This document shows, piece after piece, positions 32,944 through 45,395 of a stretch of DNA of 64,000 nt; the stretch's first letter is position 1, and every line of letters starts with the position of its first letter. The position numbers and the translations under genes are program-made. The DNA comes from Ligustrum vulgare. Lineage: Eukaryota; Streptophyta; Magnoliopsida; Lamiales; Oleaceae. The stretch covers positions 7,705,501 to 7,769,500 of the forward strand of contig OY743189.1 of assembly GCA_963555705.1 (NCBI GenBank), in the 5' to 3' direction. The notes under the pieces were generated by a model, which saw only the letters and a list, made by a program, of their open reading frames with translations, made no database searches and was not told where the DNA came from.

Positions 32944-33690
32944 TAGCTAGATTTTAATTCGGGATTAAGGACGTTGTAGATTTAATATTTCGCATTTTAT
33001 TTCAATTCTCAAGTTGGGGTTATGTGCTGTATTGATTTTACTATTGCTCTTAGTGTACGAACTAATTGGTTACTAGTTCATTATTTGTGAATTATAACAA
33101 CTTAAGAAGGAAGTTATATATTTAGACCACGTAGTAAAATCTGACAATTTCAACAAAAAGATAGAAATATGAATTTTTGGTTGCATGGGATCATTAATGA
33201 ATTCCTATGAGATTTTATGCATTGAGCTATGGAATCATCTTGACACAACATAGAGATATGTAGTTGACGTAGTTAAATAGGACTAACTTGAACTCGAGAG
33301 AGGTAAATTCGATACGTGTGAATTCAATCAAATATAATTTTAGAAAACAACTTGATATGCGAAAGCAAACAAGAAAATTACTTCAAAATTGTTAGAAAAA
33401 CCATCATTTTATTTTATTTTTCTTATGGTTAAAAGTATTTGCTTGTAGTTTAATTTTTTATTTCTTTTTTATTTGAATTGCTTATTTCTTGAAGTTATCC
33501 AATTTATTGCCGTTACCTAATTTTCTTGCTCTTTAAATTTCATAGTATAAATTTTGCCTTCTTTTAGAAACTTTAGACCAAAGTGAATTTATAACAAATA
33601 ATCTACTCCTTGTGGGGATCGACAACTAGGACTTAAAAGTTCACGCTATTACTTGGTCACGATATCGTATACTTACGATATGAGGAATTG
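32944..33690 (+). mobile_element. Z 3' LTR, second part
   Basis: Closely similar to 9053-9935 of G1: the AGACCACGTAGTAAAAT, CAACAAAAAGATAGA and GAGAGAGGTAAATT words are in the same order. It ends near ACGATATCGTATACTTACGA. No PBS follows, as expected for a 3' LTR. Confidence 0.65.
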
Positions 33691-33699
33691 GACTACATA

Positions 33700-35160
33700 G
33701 AACAATTAGGACTGTGATTTAGATTAAGATTTTGAATGATCTTGTAATGAAATAACAAACCCTTATTCAAATATTAATTTGTTAGACAAAAGAAACTTTA
33801 ACAAAATCACAGCAAAATAAAAAAAAATTGATGAAGTTGTAATCAACGACAAGAAGATATAAATAAGAATTTCTTAAAAATAGCTAAATCCCTCAAAAAA
33901 TTTGTTTAAAAGTAAGTAAATAAATAAAAGAACTGAAGAAGAAAATGGATTAGAGAAAAATACTTAAATCCCTAGATGATGTCGTACTAGGATGGAAATA
34001 ATGTTTGGATGTGGTGGCTGATGGTAGGAAGCATAATTGGGGGTGCCATTTTAATTCTATTTTTTGTTTCTTTTCTTACTTTTTTCTTTTTTTGATACTA
34101 TTCATTCTCTATTTAATTATTTTGGTGGTGGAGAGTAGAGATCGGATAGGGATAGGTCGGGTAATTGGGAAAATGTATATTTTCTTTTGTAAACATGTTT
34201 TAAATTATTTTACTTGAGACTTTTTGGCACTTCTATAAAACTTAGAACTCTAGTTGTGACTATTTCAATTTTAGATTCGTACTTTCTTTTTCATTTGTTT
34301 ATTTGAAGATGAGGGCAAATAACACGGTTTACAATGCTTTAATCTAGATAATAGACGATAAATGTTTATGTAAGAGTTCAAATGCTAAGAATGAAGTGAC
34401 ATGGACGATTTGTGTGACGTTGGTAAACAATAGAGATGTATTGCATCATTATCCAATTTTGGCGTAAAAAAAGGAATGAGACAAAAATAATCAACTCTGC
34501 AAGAAAAAGATTGAAATTAGGGTGTAAATGCTAAGTTTCAGACTGTATATTTGATTTTTGCAATGAGGGTAACCATTTGGACGTTTTGAACTATGTATCC
34601 AAATTATATTTTCCAAATTTGAAAAATAATGATTATACATTATACCTAACAACAATAAAATCCCAAAATCGTTCTTTCCAAAATTTCTATTATTTATTCA
34701 GCGTTTTGAGCAAGCCTGTTTTACAAGACTAGAATTCATTAGTCGTAATTTAAGTTTAACATTTATTTATTTAAGTGATAATTATATATTTAAGGCATAT
34801 ATATCATATCACGTTTGGCCGTTTATTCTTGTTGTTCGGCAACATCAAATCTCGATTCCACCAAAGGCAAATTATAAATTGTTGAACCAGAATGTAATAC
34901 AAATACACTGCTAGTATATTCGTGAACCCGAACACAACTCAAACTCAAAATGGCGGGAACAAGAAGTGCAGACCGAAAATCTCGTTCAAATGAAGGGAAG
35001 AAGAACAAAAAAGAGGTGGCTACTTATATTATATAGAGTGATGACTATAACAGTGCAACATGTGTGATTTTTACAACTATGTGTCACTAGAGTTGCAAAA
35101 AACATGATAGTATACACTATGATATTTCATCTCAAAGAGTTGTATGATGAACAATCACGT
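33700..35160. other. Gene-free AT-rich stretch
   Basis: I see no supported gene. Short frames at 34005-34217 (plus) and 34823-35008 (minus) are low-complexity or unrecognised. A slightly GC-richer patch at 34845-35030 reads MAGTRSADRKSRSNEGKK on the plus strand, but it lacks any family resemblance. Confidence 0.5.
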
Positions 35161-35189
35161 AAGGAAAGATGTGAGAATTCAAATCAACT

Positions 35190-35690
35190 ATATAAGTGAA
35201 AAATGATAGAGAAATCTTCAGTTAGTGTTCATGTACCGGAGATAGTTGGCTGCATTGAAAAATTAGGCCAATTGGGTTCAGTGATTAACCAAAAGCTAAG
35301 TGTTGACTTAGTTCTACAATCTCTTCCAAAAAGCTATTCACGGATCATTATGAACTTCAATATGAACAAGCTTGAATGAACTCACTGAGTTGCTTAACAC
35401 GCTGAAGACAGAGGAGCCCTAAGTAAAAGCTACTGGTGGGGAAGTCTTAGCCATCCATTGCTCCAAAGGCACTAAGAGAAAGTCTAAAGGAAGCTTTGGG
35501 AAAGTATTCAAGAAGACTAAGACCAATAAAAAGAAATTAAAGGAAATCAATGACAAAACCAAGTTTGAGGAGTCGTGCTATCGTCATGGAATGAAAGGTC
35601 ACTGGAAAGGGAACGAAGTGTTTACCTCACAGTTTTGAAGAGAGAGAAAAATTATGAAGCTTCCACTTCAGGTATTTTGTTAATGAGGTT
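35190..35690 (+). pseudogene. Copia-2 gag
   Basis: Readable segments VHVPEIVGCIEKLGQLGSVI and LVLQSLPKSYSRIIMNFNM, then a Lys-rich stretch and CYRHGMKGHWKGN, a decayed CCHC knuckle in which the second Cys has become Arg and the last is missing. Several stops and frameshifts. Packaging protein of the element; non-functional. Confidence 0.75.
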
Positions 35691-35762
35691 AATATGTCCA
35701 CTTCTTTAGACACACACACACACACACATATATATTAGCAGGGACTAAAGTGAAAAAGAACA

Positions 35763-36125
35763 ATGCAAAAGAAAGAAGTTGACCTACGCATGGATATGAA
35801 CATACTTTTTACTTTACCTTCTTGTTTAGTATTAGAATCATACAATTGCTATTTTATTCCCACTATTACTAAAAATATTATTTCTATTTTATGCTTGGAC
35901 ATGAATGGTTTTTCTATTAATGTCATGAACAATTGTTGTTACCTTTATTTTGATAAACTATTTTATGGTTATGGAAAATTACAAAAGAACATTTACATTT
36001 TAGATACTGAATCTTGTATTAAGAGCATAGAAAACATATGGCATAAAAGGATAATACAAATAACACATCTTTTACATTGTAGACTAAATCACATAAATGA
36101 AAAACATTTCCAAATTACATATTGA
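35763..36125 (+). pseudogene. Copia-2 protease end and GAG-pre-integrase
   Basis: A 120-codon frame reads EVDLRMDMN, LPSCLVLESYNCYFIPTITK, NIISILCLDMNGFS and LLHCRLNHINEKH. These match the copia segment between the protease flap and the His residues of the integrase zinc finger. The catalytic DSG lies upstream and is not found. The fragment is open but isolated by stops. Confidence 0.8.
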
Positions 36126-36129
36126 TGTA

Positions 36130-36900
36130 GATTTGATATTAAATGATTTAAAATCACTTGACAAATACAATTCATGCCCGTTAGGCGGGATGACCAGGTC
36201 TCCATTTCCTAAAAAAAAGAAAGTTCTGTGTGATTAATACACCTAAGAAATAGTGATGTATATGGACCTGTGTCAATTACTATTAGTGGTGGTTTCTCTT
36301 AATTCATCATGTTTACTAACAACCATGCAAGATATGATTATGTATACTTGATGAAATTCAAGCAAGAAGCCCCTGAAAAGTTTAAGGAACTCAAGCTAGA
36401 ACTAGAGAAATAATTAGTGAAGGTATTCTCACATTAAGATCGGATCAAGGTGTAGAATATCTAGAGGTAAGTTTTTAGATTATCTAAAGGAGAATAAGAT
36501 TCTCTTGCAGTGGACTTTGATTTACACACCATTGCAAAACATTGTTTCTAAAGGAAAAATCTTACACTATAAGATATGGAACGATAAATGATGAGTCATC
36601 CAAACCTCCCGAAATCGTTTTGGGTGCACAGAATAACACGTACCCCACACTAAATCGTGTCTCATCAAAATTGGTTGACAAAACTCCATATAAATTATGG
36701 AGAGGTAGAAAGCCCTACATGTCTCATACGAAAGTTAGGGTTGTGACGCTAATGCAAAGTGCACTGAATCATATATGATAGAGTCTAAGTTTGATAAATG
36801 CTTATTCGTGGGATATCCAAGAGAGCAATTTGATATCAATTATATAATCTCACCGAGAAGAAGCTCTTCATCTCTAGACATGTTGTCTTCCTAGAAAAGT
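36130..36900 (+). pseudogene. Copia-2 integrase
   Basis: In changing frames: DVYGPVSITISGGFS, ARYDYVYLMKFKQEA, LRSDQGVEYLE (second catalytic Asp), DYLKENKILLQWT, then TLNRVSSKLVDKTPYKLWRG (36542-36778) and KCLFVGYPREQF. The NGVxERRNRT segment with the last catalytic Glu is replaced by LQNIVSKGKILHYK, a decayed form. The gene is clearly dead. Confidence 0.78.
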
Positions 36901-37051
36901 AGTTCATACAAGGAAAGGCAGTGAGAGCAAAATAAAATTTGAAAAAGTACAAAGATAAAAAAATCCAATTGACCATATAGATGAGCTCGAGACTGATCCC
37001 ACACTAGCTAAGGGATAAACTTATGATTAGAAAGTAGATACTCCAGATGAA

Positions 37052-37265
37052 ATGACAGCTCAACATAAATCTAATAGGATCATTCAACCTTCTAGAAGGA
37101 ATGAATTCACGATTACTAATCAAGCATTACTAATCGCGGAAAGTGAGCCAACAAGTTATTTAGAAGCAAAGTCAAGTGCTGACTCAAGGAGATGGCAGGA
37201 AGCCATGAAATCCAAGATAAAATTGATATATGTAAATATGTTTAGGACCATGGTCGACCTATCTA
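37052..37265 (+). pseudogene. Copia-2 pre-RT linker
   Basis: Reads EPTSYLEAKSSADSRRWQEA and MKSKIKLIYVNMFRTMVDLS, the usual stretch before copia RT. The remainder of RT and RNase H is absent: at about 37268 the sequence becomes the Y LTR. The final codons of the open frame already lie in that LTR. Confidence 0.78.
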
Positions 37266-37267
37266 TT

Positions 37268-38668
37268 CACTCACCGCAAGTGCACGGGTAGTGCAAGTAA
37301 TAAAGTGGACGTGAGTCCAAGTATCGATCTCACAGAGATTGTTGTAAATTGTATTTTAGCTGGAAATTTTGATTTTAAAAATTAAAATAATTATTAAACT
37401 AAAGAAAAATGAAATTTTGATTTTAAAACTTATGAAAATAAATGCGTTAGAATTATGAATCCATTTTAATCAACTCATCCATATTTTGACCAAATTATTT
37501 ACATAAAATTCATAGGGTTTTGAATATCCGCGTTCCTAAAATTATTTAAGTCCCCTTTCGAGCGATGCATAAAAACCTTTACCTAAATGCAAATTGACTA
37601 TATTTATATGACAATTAAACAATTAGAAAAGCATTAAAGGAAACATGAACACTCTTAAGGATAACACAAAGCATAGGGGTTTATTTCTATCCCCTATCGA
37701 ATTTTGTGACAATTAAATAACATCTAATGAATTTCTACTATTTCTAACATAGAAAAACTTCAAAAAAATCACGCAAAAGTTGGTAAAACAATTGCATAAT
37801 AATAAAAGCACTATTTTATTGTATCAAACCCATAAATTGTGTAAATTAAATAATAAGTCAAAATATGGAATCAATAATTAAAACTTCATCATAATTCTAA
37901 CACAAGAATCTATCCTAGAAACATGATTAAAGATAATTGACAAGAAAAATGAATAGAAGTCAACCCGTTCATCTTCTTGATCCTTGTTCTTCAATTTTGA
38001 ATTTGATCTTCAATGGATCCCCCAATAGTTGGATAGCATTTTGGCATCAAACAAGACAATTGGGAATCCCTAATTTCATGCCTTATGCCCTCTATTTATA
38101 GATTCTCCAGAAGTTTAGGTCAAAAATAAGAGAAATCCGCTGAAAATCACGCAAAAAGCCCAGCTGCGGCCCAGAATTTTAACTGTGCGACCGCGCAGTT
38201 CAAATAGTTGCGGTCGCATGTTTCTGTAGGTCTGTTTCAGTCGCCAAATTTTGAGTTCATGCGACCGCACAATTTAATGGCTTGCGACCGCGCGGGTTTT
38301 CGGAAAGATGCAATTTTTGTCTTTAATTTAGTTGAAGTTGGTCCCTGATCTTTTATTGCACAGCTGGTCCTCCAATTTTCGATTGTTGCAATTTAACCCC
38401 TGAATATCTGATTTTTTCCAAATTTGATTTCTTCTTCCATTTTTCTTACAATTGGCCTTTTGATTAACTGCATCAACTCTTGATTTGCACACTTTGACAC
38501 TTTTATCATCAAATTGCTCGATTTTGGCTTCAATTCCATTGTTTTTCTCGACTTTGGGTTATTCCTAAAATATAAATAAATACAACTAAATAAATAGCAA
38601 ATATTATTAAACAAACACATAAAATTCTAATTTCAGGATATAAATAAGTGTATAACATACAGTTATCA
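37268..38668 (-). mobile_element. Y gypsy 3' LTR
   Basis: Inverse homologue of the X LTR (22051-23481): minus-strand start TGATAACTGTATG at 38668, tip hairpin with one mismatch, GCGGTCGCA palindromes at 38180-38310, and end words AATAAAGTGGACGTGAGTCC. A polypurine tract lies beside it at 38669-38680 (GTTTGGGAGTGT on the minus strand). Confidence 0.78.
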
Positions 38669-39855
38669 ACACTCCCAAACTGGAACTATTGTTCGTCCTC
38701 GAACAAAAATAAAACTAAACTATAAAAATAAAAATGCAAATAAAAAAACTAAAATTTTTTGTTTTTGTTTTTGTCAACTTATTTACCATGCGCTTTAACA
38801 GTCCAAATTGATGATTCACTTTAGAGAAGAAATATGAACAACAAAAATTATTTTCATTCATCCGATGCTCAACTTCATTGTGTGTGTGAATAGCCAAAAA
38901 TCAAATGCAAAATCATGTAAAAATATATTTGACACTATGTGAGTAGTCATGCAGAAATAAGCTCAAATCTCATGTGGTCAACAATGATTTTCTTTTAATT
39001 TTCATTACACTCTCATGGATGATCACAACTTTACTATTTTTCTCTCATATCCCGAGTTCTTTCCTATTGATTTGGTTTCTAAGCATGTATATATTGCATT
39101 TTTTTATGATTAGACAAGTATGCATGACAAATTAAGAATAATTAACAAAGCATTAAGGATTTCAATCAACAAGCTTATACCATTTTCATTTTATTTTTCT
39201 TTTATTTGGACGACTTTTTCTTTTAATGTCCTTATCTTTTACCATCTTTGTGCAATACTTTTTATACTTGCTTTCTATATGACCACTGTAGCAAGCTTTA
39301 GGACGGCAGCTCCCAACTCAGTTGAGCTTAGGGTACCAGATTCAGAAAACCCCTCAAACTTAATCACCCGAGTCATAAAGGCTTAAATAGAAAAGTTAAA
39401 GATGTTTTAGCGTCTTATGTGTAAGTCCACTCTCCCCTTGATTTCTAGTTGACCCCTCTACCGAGCTTTAGGTCGGCAGCTCCCAATTCAATTGAGTTTA
39501 GGGTACCAGGTTCAGAGAACCCCTCAAACTTACTTGCTCGAGTCAAAAAGGCATTTGAAGAGTAGAATAAGACCTTCAGCATTTTTCTATTTTTATGCTG
39601 GTTATGGTTTATACCCGTTGATCAAAACCCCATACACTAAAGATGCAAAATTAAAATTTTCAGATCCTCAATCCATCAATGCCTACTTATACTATCCTTT
39701 CCACCCCCAAACTGCTCCTTAAGCTGTTTTGTTCTACATTTCAGGTCGGGATATAATTTCTTAAAGTTTAGAATTTTTCAGTCAATTCTATGTTCAAAGT
39801 GCACAATTTTACCTCACAAGTATCAAGCATCTCCCTACACAAGTTATTATTCAAA
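38669..39855 (-). mobile_element. Y gypsy 3' interior with tandem module
   Basis: Minus-strand order: tandem module units at about 39455-39560 and 39280-39375 (each with the inverse of GGGAGCTGCCGACC), then a region that includes the inverse of GGCTATTCACACACACA (also in X at 27105), GTTCGAGGACGAACAATAG and the PPT. A plus-strand open frame over the modules is not coding: its X counterpart reads on the other strand relative to the element. Confidence 0.7.
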
Positions 39856-39882
39856 CACTAGTAGAAAAACGCGGGAAAAAAA

Positions 39883-39923
39883 GGGTTTAGGCGTCGGTTC
39901 TTCGAGAACCGACGCCTAAACCC
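39883..39923. repeat. CACTA-2 perfect subterminal hairpin
   Basis: GGGTTTAGGCGTCGGTTC and its exact inverse GAACCGACGCCTAAACCC are separated by five bases. The 18-bp arms contain the GCGTCGGTT element motif. It corresponds in position and type to the CACTA-1 structure. Confidence 0.9.
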
Positions 39924-40099
39924 TTTAATATATTTTTCAAAAATTCGCGCGATTTCATTCCCGACTGCGCATATCTCTCTCTCACTCTCTCTCAACACTT
40001 CAACATCGCGAAGCCATCACCACCGTGCCTCCACCAACACCACGACGCCACCAACACCGCGACGCCACCACGAACCCGCCTCCATCTTGTAAGAACTTT

Positions 40100-40162
40100 A
40101 CTCTTATATGTGTGTGTGTGCGCGTGTATGTATATATAAGTAGATCTATATGTGTTTTTGTG

Positions 40163-40223
<61 letters not shown>

Positions 40224-40400
40224 ATATATATATATATATCAGTATGTGTATATATATGTATATATGTGTGTGTTTATATGTATATATATATATATATATA
40301 TAAATGTGAATTATTATATATATATGTATATATATATTTGTATGTATAAAAATGTGAATTATTATATATATATGTATATATATATATATATTATAATTTT
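40100..40400. repeat. Long compound TA/TG microsatellite
   Basis: Alternating blocks of (TA)n, (TG)n and short variants with ATATATG words. It produces open frames in all phases, which are not genes. It lies inside CACTA-2, in what was probably an intron after the GC-rich leader. Confidence 0.95.
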
Positions 40401-40892
40401 GGTATTGCAAATAGTTAATTGATATAATTTGAATTATTGGAATTATATTGAAATTATGCATGGAATGTTAGGTTATGAAATCATACTTTGAGCATTTTAG
40501 GAATTAAGAATTGATTTTGGATTAATTTTGGAGTGGTTGATGATGTTGAAGTTTGATTTATTGTGTTTGAGTAGTGAATATGTGGAGGTTGAACATTTTT
40601 CTTGTATTGTGGCATTTTGATTCCTCCTACAGGTTGGGTAAGTCCAACTTATAGGGGAGACTATGCCGAAATTACAGTAGGATTTTACAAATAAAAAATG
40701 AAGATAATAGTAATTATAGGTGATTTTCATTATCATAGAATTAACCATACTAAATAAATAACTAAACAAGATATACTAGTAAAATTATGAAGTATGAAAA
40801 CACATATTTAAAATATATTACAAATCTTTGAATTATTTTCATATTCTATTTAGTGTGATTATTAATGTTAGTTTTCAATGTGAAAATTTCAG

Positions 40893-41161
40893 TGTCCTCA
40901 ACAGCCCGGAGGTTCTGAGTGTGGCTACTACGTCATGAAAAATATGTATGAGATAGTCACTGAACACTTTCAGCGTCCGTCGTTGGAAAATGTATAAGTT
41001 ATTGAACATGATAATTTTTAATTATGCCTTCATATTTTATTACAAAATAACTGATAATTCATTTTGATTATTTTTAGGCATTTAAAGAGTATTACTCAAC
41101 GGAGGAAATTGCTGAAATTCAAAACTTATGGGCTAAATACTTCGTCGATAGGTGTGTGTAA
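40893..41161 (+). pseudogene. CACTA-2 Ulp1-like protease remnant (two last exons)
   Basis: Exon 40893-40991 encodes CPQQPGGSECGYYVMKNMYE and on to RPSLEN, with the catalytic Cys and its preceding Gln. It is bordered by AG and GT. Exon 41078-41161 encodes AFKEYYSTEEIAEIQNLWAK and ends DRCV-stop. Both have the same phase as in CACTA-1, and the first is the same length (99 bp). Upstream exons with the catalytic His and Asp are missing, so no active protease can be made. Confidence 0.8.
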
Positions 41162-41317
41162 ATCGACGTGAATTCAAACTTCTATTTACTCAATTACATG
41201 TGACATTAATAATCTTGTAAATATAATTATTTCTCATTTATTTAACATTATTTTAATTATGTCGATTATATACATATTTGGTGATGTACATGTGGAAAAT
41301 GTTCAGTCCACGTTTAG

Positions 41318-41570
41318 GTGATTGCGGTCATGACCTGCAGTGATCTGGATCATTGCAGGTGACATCTAGGTCATTGCAGGCCGTGACATCTAGTGGCCTG
41401 AGTCATTGCAGGTCATGACCTGCAGTGGCTTGGGTCATTGCAGGTGACGTCCAGGCTAATGCAGGCCATGGCCTGGGTCATTGCAGGCCATGACCTGTAG
41501 TGACCTGGGTCATTGCAGGCGACGTTCAGATCATTGCATGTCATGTCTAGGTCATTGTATTTTACTCTAT
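41318..41570. repeat. GGTCATTGCAGG tandem array in CACTA-2
   Basis: GGTCATTGCAGG and close variants recur about ten times, interleaved with TGACCTGCAGTGACCT-like words that are palindromic around CTGCAG. Spacing is semi-regular at about 22-30 bp. It lies just inside the right subterminal region, where CACTA elements keep protein-binding repeats. Confidence 0.8.
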
Positions 41571-41827
41571 AGGCAAATGAATTTCGTGCCCAAAAAAAAA
41601 ATTGAAAACGCGTCGGTTTTATGGAAACCGACGCCTAAAAAAAAAAATTTTTTTCAACTTTACGCGTCGGTTTATAAACAACCGACGCGTAAAGATAGCC
41701 TTTACGCGTCGTTTTACAACCGACGCGTAAAGTCTTCACTTTACGCGTCTGCTTCATACGCGTCGCCTCAAAAACCGACGTCTATTCTCTTAAATAACCG
41801 ACGCGAAAGAATGTTTCTGTACTAGTG

Positions 41828-43095
41828 AAAAGTGGCTATGTGCTCAAGTTTGGTTAAAGTCTTACATGGATAAATGTTAAGAAAAAATTTAGTTCGCATG
41901 TTGCCCAATTTTCTAACTGAAGTACAAAAATAAATTCAAATTATGTCATAAGCAATAAATAAATCAACAAAAAATTTCAAAATTTTCACTTTTTATGATT
42001 TTTAAAAGTTTTCAATTTTTTTTTTTTTTTTTTTAATTTTCTACCCAAAATCGAATGTATGTGTAAATAAAAGCACATGAATGAACTTCTCACTCCCAAA
42101 CTAGAACTATGCGTTGTCCTCAATGTATTCAAAGTAAATAAGTAATAAACACAAAATAACAAAGAGGGTTTATGTATTTCTCGGGTTTGGAGAAATGGTG
42201 TTCCCAATTGAAGCTTTGATTTCAATGTTTGTTGGATGAAACGACAATTTTCTTTCTTATCCAAGTTTGGTCCCATGATGATATGCTCCTTGCAAATAAG
42301 AATTAATGATCATTAGAAACATAAATATCACATAGGAATTAAAGCAAATCAACACAACACACCCAAACTAAGACTTAGAAAAATTTTGAAATTTTTGAAA
42401 AGTGATCAACCACTGATCTTTAGCCCTTGACATCGCCAAGAAAAAATGAAAATTTCTCGAGACATGTTCCTGGAATATGAAAGTACATAACTTGGTCTAC
42501 AATATGTCAAAAATTCATCACATTTGGAGTTCATTTGGATCATGAAAAGATGTGACAAAGTACGTGCAATGAGGCTGAAATTGTGGGCTGTGGTGCAATG
42601 GCGCCATCAATGGGCTTGCAATGAGGTGCAATGATGTTCAACTTGAATTCTATGCCTTAAATCAGTGTAAAATATGATTGAATGATGTACAAATAATGTA
42701 TAATATGTGGTAAAGGAGATCATCCAAAAAGATATGCAAAAACTCAGCAACATCCTCATTGAAACATTTTATCAAATACCTTGCATGCATATGAAGAAAT
42801 CAAGGAATTGTACAGATTTGGAATGTTGAATTGAGCCAAAAATTTTCACATATAAATTCACAATTCAATATCTCCAATTCACAATCCACAAATCACAAAA
42901 AATTATGAAGAACATCTATATTATGCATGATTATGTGAAATGGTGGAAAAGTACATACCTTTAAATGTTTTTGAAGTTAAGGCATGACTATGAGTTAAAA
43001 TGATGTGCAACTATAGATGAATAATTGGGGACTTAATGTTGGATGATTTAGGGGAAGAAAAGATCGGTCTAAAGTGTTTAAAATCTTAATCTTAA
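41828..43095 (-). mobile_element. Y gypsy interior between CACTA-2 and the Helitrons
   Basis: Inverse-homologous to X: the continuation of the CACTA target site, ACTCCCAAACTAGAACTATG with GTTGTCCTCAATGTATTC (42090-42130), and the X/Z/Y block (42400-42560). No gene. The end at 43095 is a Helitron insertion. Confidence 0.65.
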
Positions 43096-45395
43096 TCTTT
43101 ATAATATATAAAAGTAAGGTAGTTTCTCTAAAAATAATTTTCCGCCCATTTTTCTATTTCTATAAATAGTAAGGTTCCATAGAATTTAACAGTGTGAATG
43201 CAAAGTGCATTAGTGTGAATGCAAAATTGATGTAGGTATATATATATATATATATATATAATGTAATGCAATATATATTTATTGCATATATAATGTAATG
43301 CAATAAATGCGTTCAGATTTATCCAGATTTTTCATTCACATTTGACCTACATCAATTTTATATATTATCGTAAATACTAAATAATGGTTGATATTTTTTA
43401 ATCAATTTTAATTTTATTATTAACACTAAAACTAAATGAATTCAATTAATATTTTTAGTTATCAGTATTAAAATTATCATTTAATTATTTTATTTATTTA
43501 TTTGTTGTTCTTAATATTATAAATTCTATGTATAGTCATCAATATAAAAATTGTGTTTTAATTATTAATTATCAAATCATTTGTTATCTTTAATATCAAA
43601 AATCATATTTTCAGAAATATATATGTAGTTGAAAAAATGCGCCGCTTATAAATAATTTATAGAAAAAGTTATTGAACGAAGACTAATATTGAATAACTAA
43701 TGCTTTGGTTTCTTTTTAGTTAATAATATCAATAGAATGATATTTTAATAAAGTTTTAAAGATTATAGGGTATAAGATTATTTGTATAATCCTGTGATCG
43801 CCAACTTTAATTGGTTGTCATATCATGATAATTGCGAGATTTTCAAATTATTATTTTGACTAATTGACTTTGATTTTTTGAGAATTGTTTTTGTGAAATA
43901 GTGATTTTTTAGAATGTATAGTTAAAAAGTAGTATGAAAAATTGTAAAATATAATTTTTTAAAGAATGTGTGATTGAAAATGAATGTTCAGAAAAATTAA
44001 TTCTTGAAAAATTAATTCCATATGAGTAAGTGATAAAGTATTATGTCTTTTTGATTAAACACTCGTGTCGCTTTTATGAATCGAGATGTATAGATGATTT
44101 CTTAGTAAATAAAGTTAAACATATTTACGATATACATTCGTTAAAATTTAATCACAACTAAAATTTTATGTTGCTTAATTTGCTACATTTATTTAAATAT
44201 ATGACCACATCTATTTAATTTGTAATATTAAAGTAAATATGAAATGAAATTTTTTTTAATAAATTTAAATATCAAATATTGTAATAAGATAGTTAGTACT
44301 AATTCTAATAGTACTATTCGGATAGTGATAAATTATTTGTGGTAATCTATAAATTATATTTTGAAAAGATTAATTACATTAATAATCATAAAAATTAAAT
44401 AGTTATACAAATGAGTTATACAAATGAGTTATGCACATGGTCATTGAAGTATTTTAAGTAGTAAGTTATTTAAGTTTCTAAGTATTAAAATTGTGGCAAC
44501 TTAGTAAAAAAAAAAAAAAAAATTGCCCCTATAATTTACATATAAATTTAAAAAAAAAAAATCAAACTTTTTAACAGCTCATTGTATCAAAATTTACTGT
44601 TACGAACTATATTAACTGAAATAATGAGTTTCAAATAGGTGCTTAAGTATACATTCTCCACAAAATCATTATTATTAAACTCATTTTGTAAATAATGAGG
44701 GTTCAAATAAGTACAAAATATGCTCATGAAAGAAAAATGTAATATATAAAGAGAGCACTTCCCAAAAATGTCTAAAACACATTTTCTAAAATGGTAATTA
44801 GTAGAAGTAATTCACTATTTATTATTCGTTTTGGACAAAATTCAGATTTAAATTAATCCAAATGAATGCAGATTTTTAAATAGCTGCAATTTTTAGTTCT
44901 TGATGTTTCTTGGTCCGCCTTTCCATCTTGAAAATCAATTACATTTTTTTTTTAAATTCGTAAAAATAAAAAAATAAAACTTTGTCAATATCACATAAAT
45001 ATTTTTATTTAAAAATAGAAAATGAAAGATAATGAATTAAGAACGTTTATCAATCTATTTTTCTTTTTCTTTTCATTTTCGTTTTAATAAGACTCTAAGT
45101 ATATATCACAGATATATCTATTTTTTTTCTACTTATTACAAATCCATTTAAATGTAATTTTTCTTTCCATTTGAAGTTTTAAATCAAATTATAATATTTA
45201 AAAAAATTCCTGGAACGATAAACATACGAACCGTAAAAAAATTAAAATATAATTAAAGTATATGTAATGTACCTTTGTAATTAATTGTCTTCATTCATTT
45301 CTCATTTTTAATTAAATATTCATTTCACATGTTAAAATATAAATTTGATATATATAGGTAACAAATGACCGTGCATCGCACGGGTGTAACATTAG
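43096..45395 (+). mobile_element. Helitron-1 (non-autonomous)
   Basis: Starts TCTTTATAATATATAAAAG after an A. It ends with a 6-bp stem hairpin CCGTGC-ATC-GCACGG (45369-45383) followed by GTGTAACATTAG and a T. This fits Helitron rules (5' TC, 3' hairpin, CTRR end with one substitution, A-T insertion). It is similar along its length to 50774-54280. No Rep/helicase gene is present. A TA microsatellite lies at 43236-43262. Confidence 0.75.

Larger units (their letters stand above)
35180..37265 (+). mobile_element. Copia-2: decayed internal part of a Ty1/copia element
   Basis: Plus-strand fragments appear in copia order: gag (35190-35690), protease end/GAG-pre-integrase (35763-36125), integrase (36130-36900) and the linker before RT (37052-37260). 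It stops at MVDLS, where RT should begin, because the Y gypsy LTR takes over at about 37268. No LTR of this element is visible. A CA/TA microsatellite (35709-35739) separates gag from protease. Confidence 0.8.
39856..41827 (+). mobile_element. CACTA-2: short CACTA element with protease remnant, TSD AAA
   Basis: Left end CACTAGTAGAAAAACGC, right end GTTTCTGTACTAGTG, flanked by AAA on both sides (39853-39855 and 41828-41830). The uninterrupted version of the site is visible in X (26115-26130), which confirms the 3-bp duplication. Subterminal GCGTCGGTT words crowd both ends. Only the last two Ulp1-like exons remain and the transposon proteins are gone, so it is a deletion derivative of a CACTA-1-like parent. 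It sits in the Y interior. Confidence 0.92.

Noticed and set aside
34823..35008. 61-codon minus ORF and a short plus frame at about 34950
   Set aside because: No recognisable domain, no splice or promoter support, no second copy in the window.
39120..39722. Plus-strand ORFs across the Y tandem module
   Set aside because: The same amino-acid stretches arise from minus-strand reading of the non-coding module in X; they reflect repeat DNA, not a gene.
40000..40461. Several overlapping open frames of 60-150 codons on both strands
   Set aside because: They translate TA/TG microsatellite DNA into Tyr/Ile/His/Thr or Cys/Val repeats; no gene.
41318..41570. Repeat array that could suggest CRISPR
   Set aside because: Units are irregular and palindromic with no constant spacers, inside a plant CACTA element.
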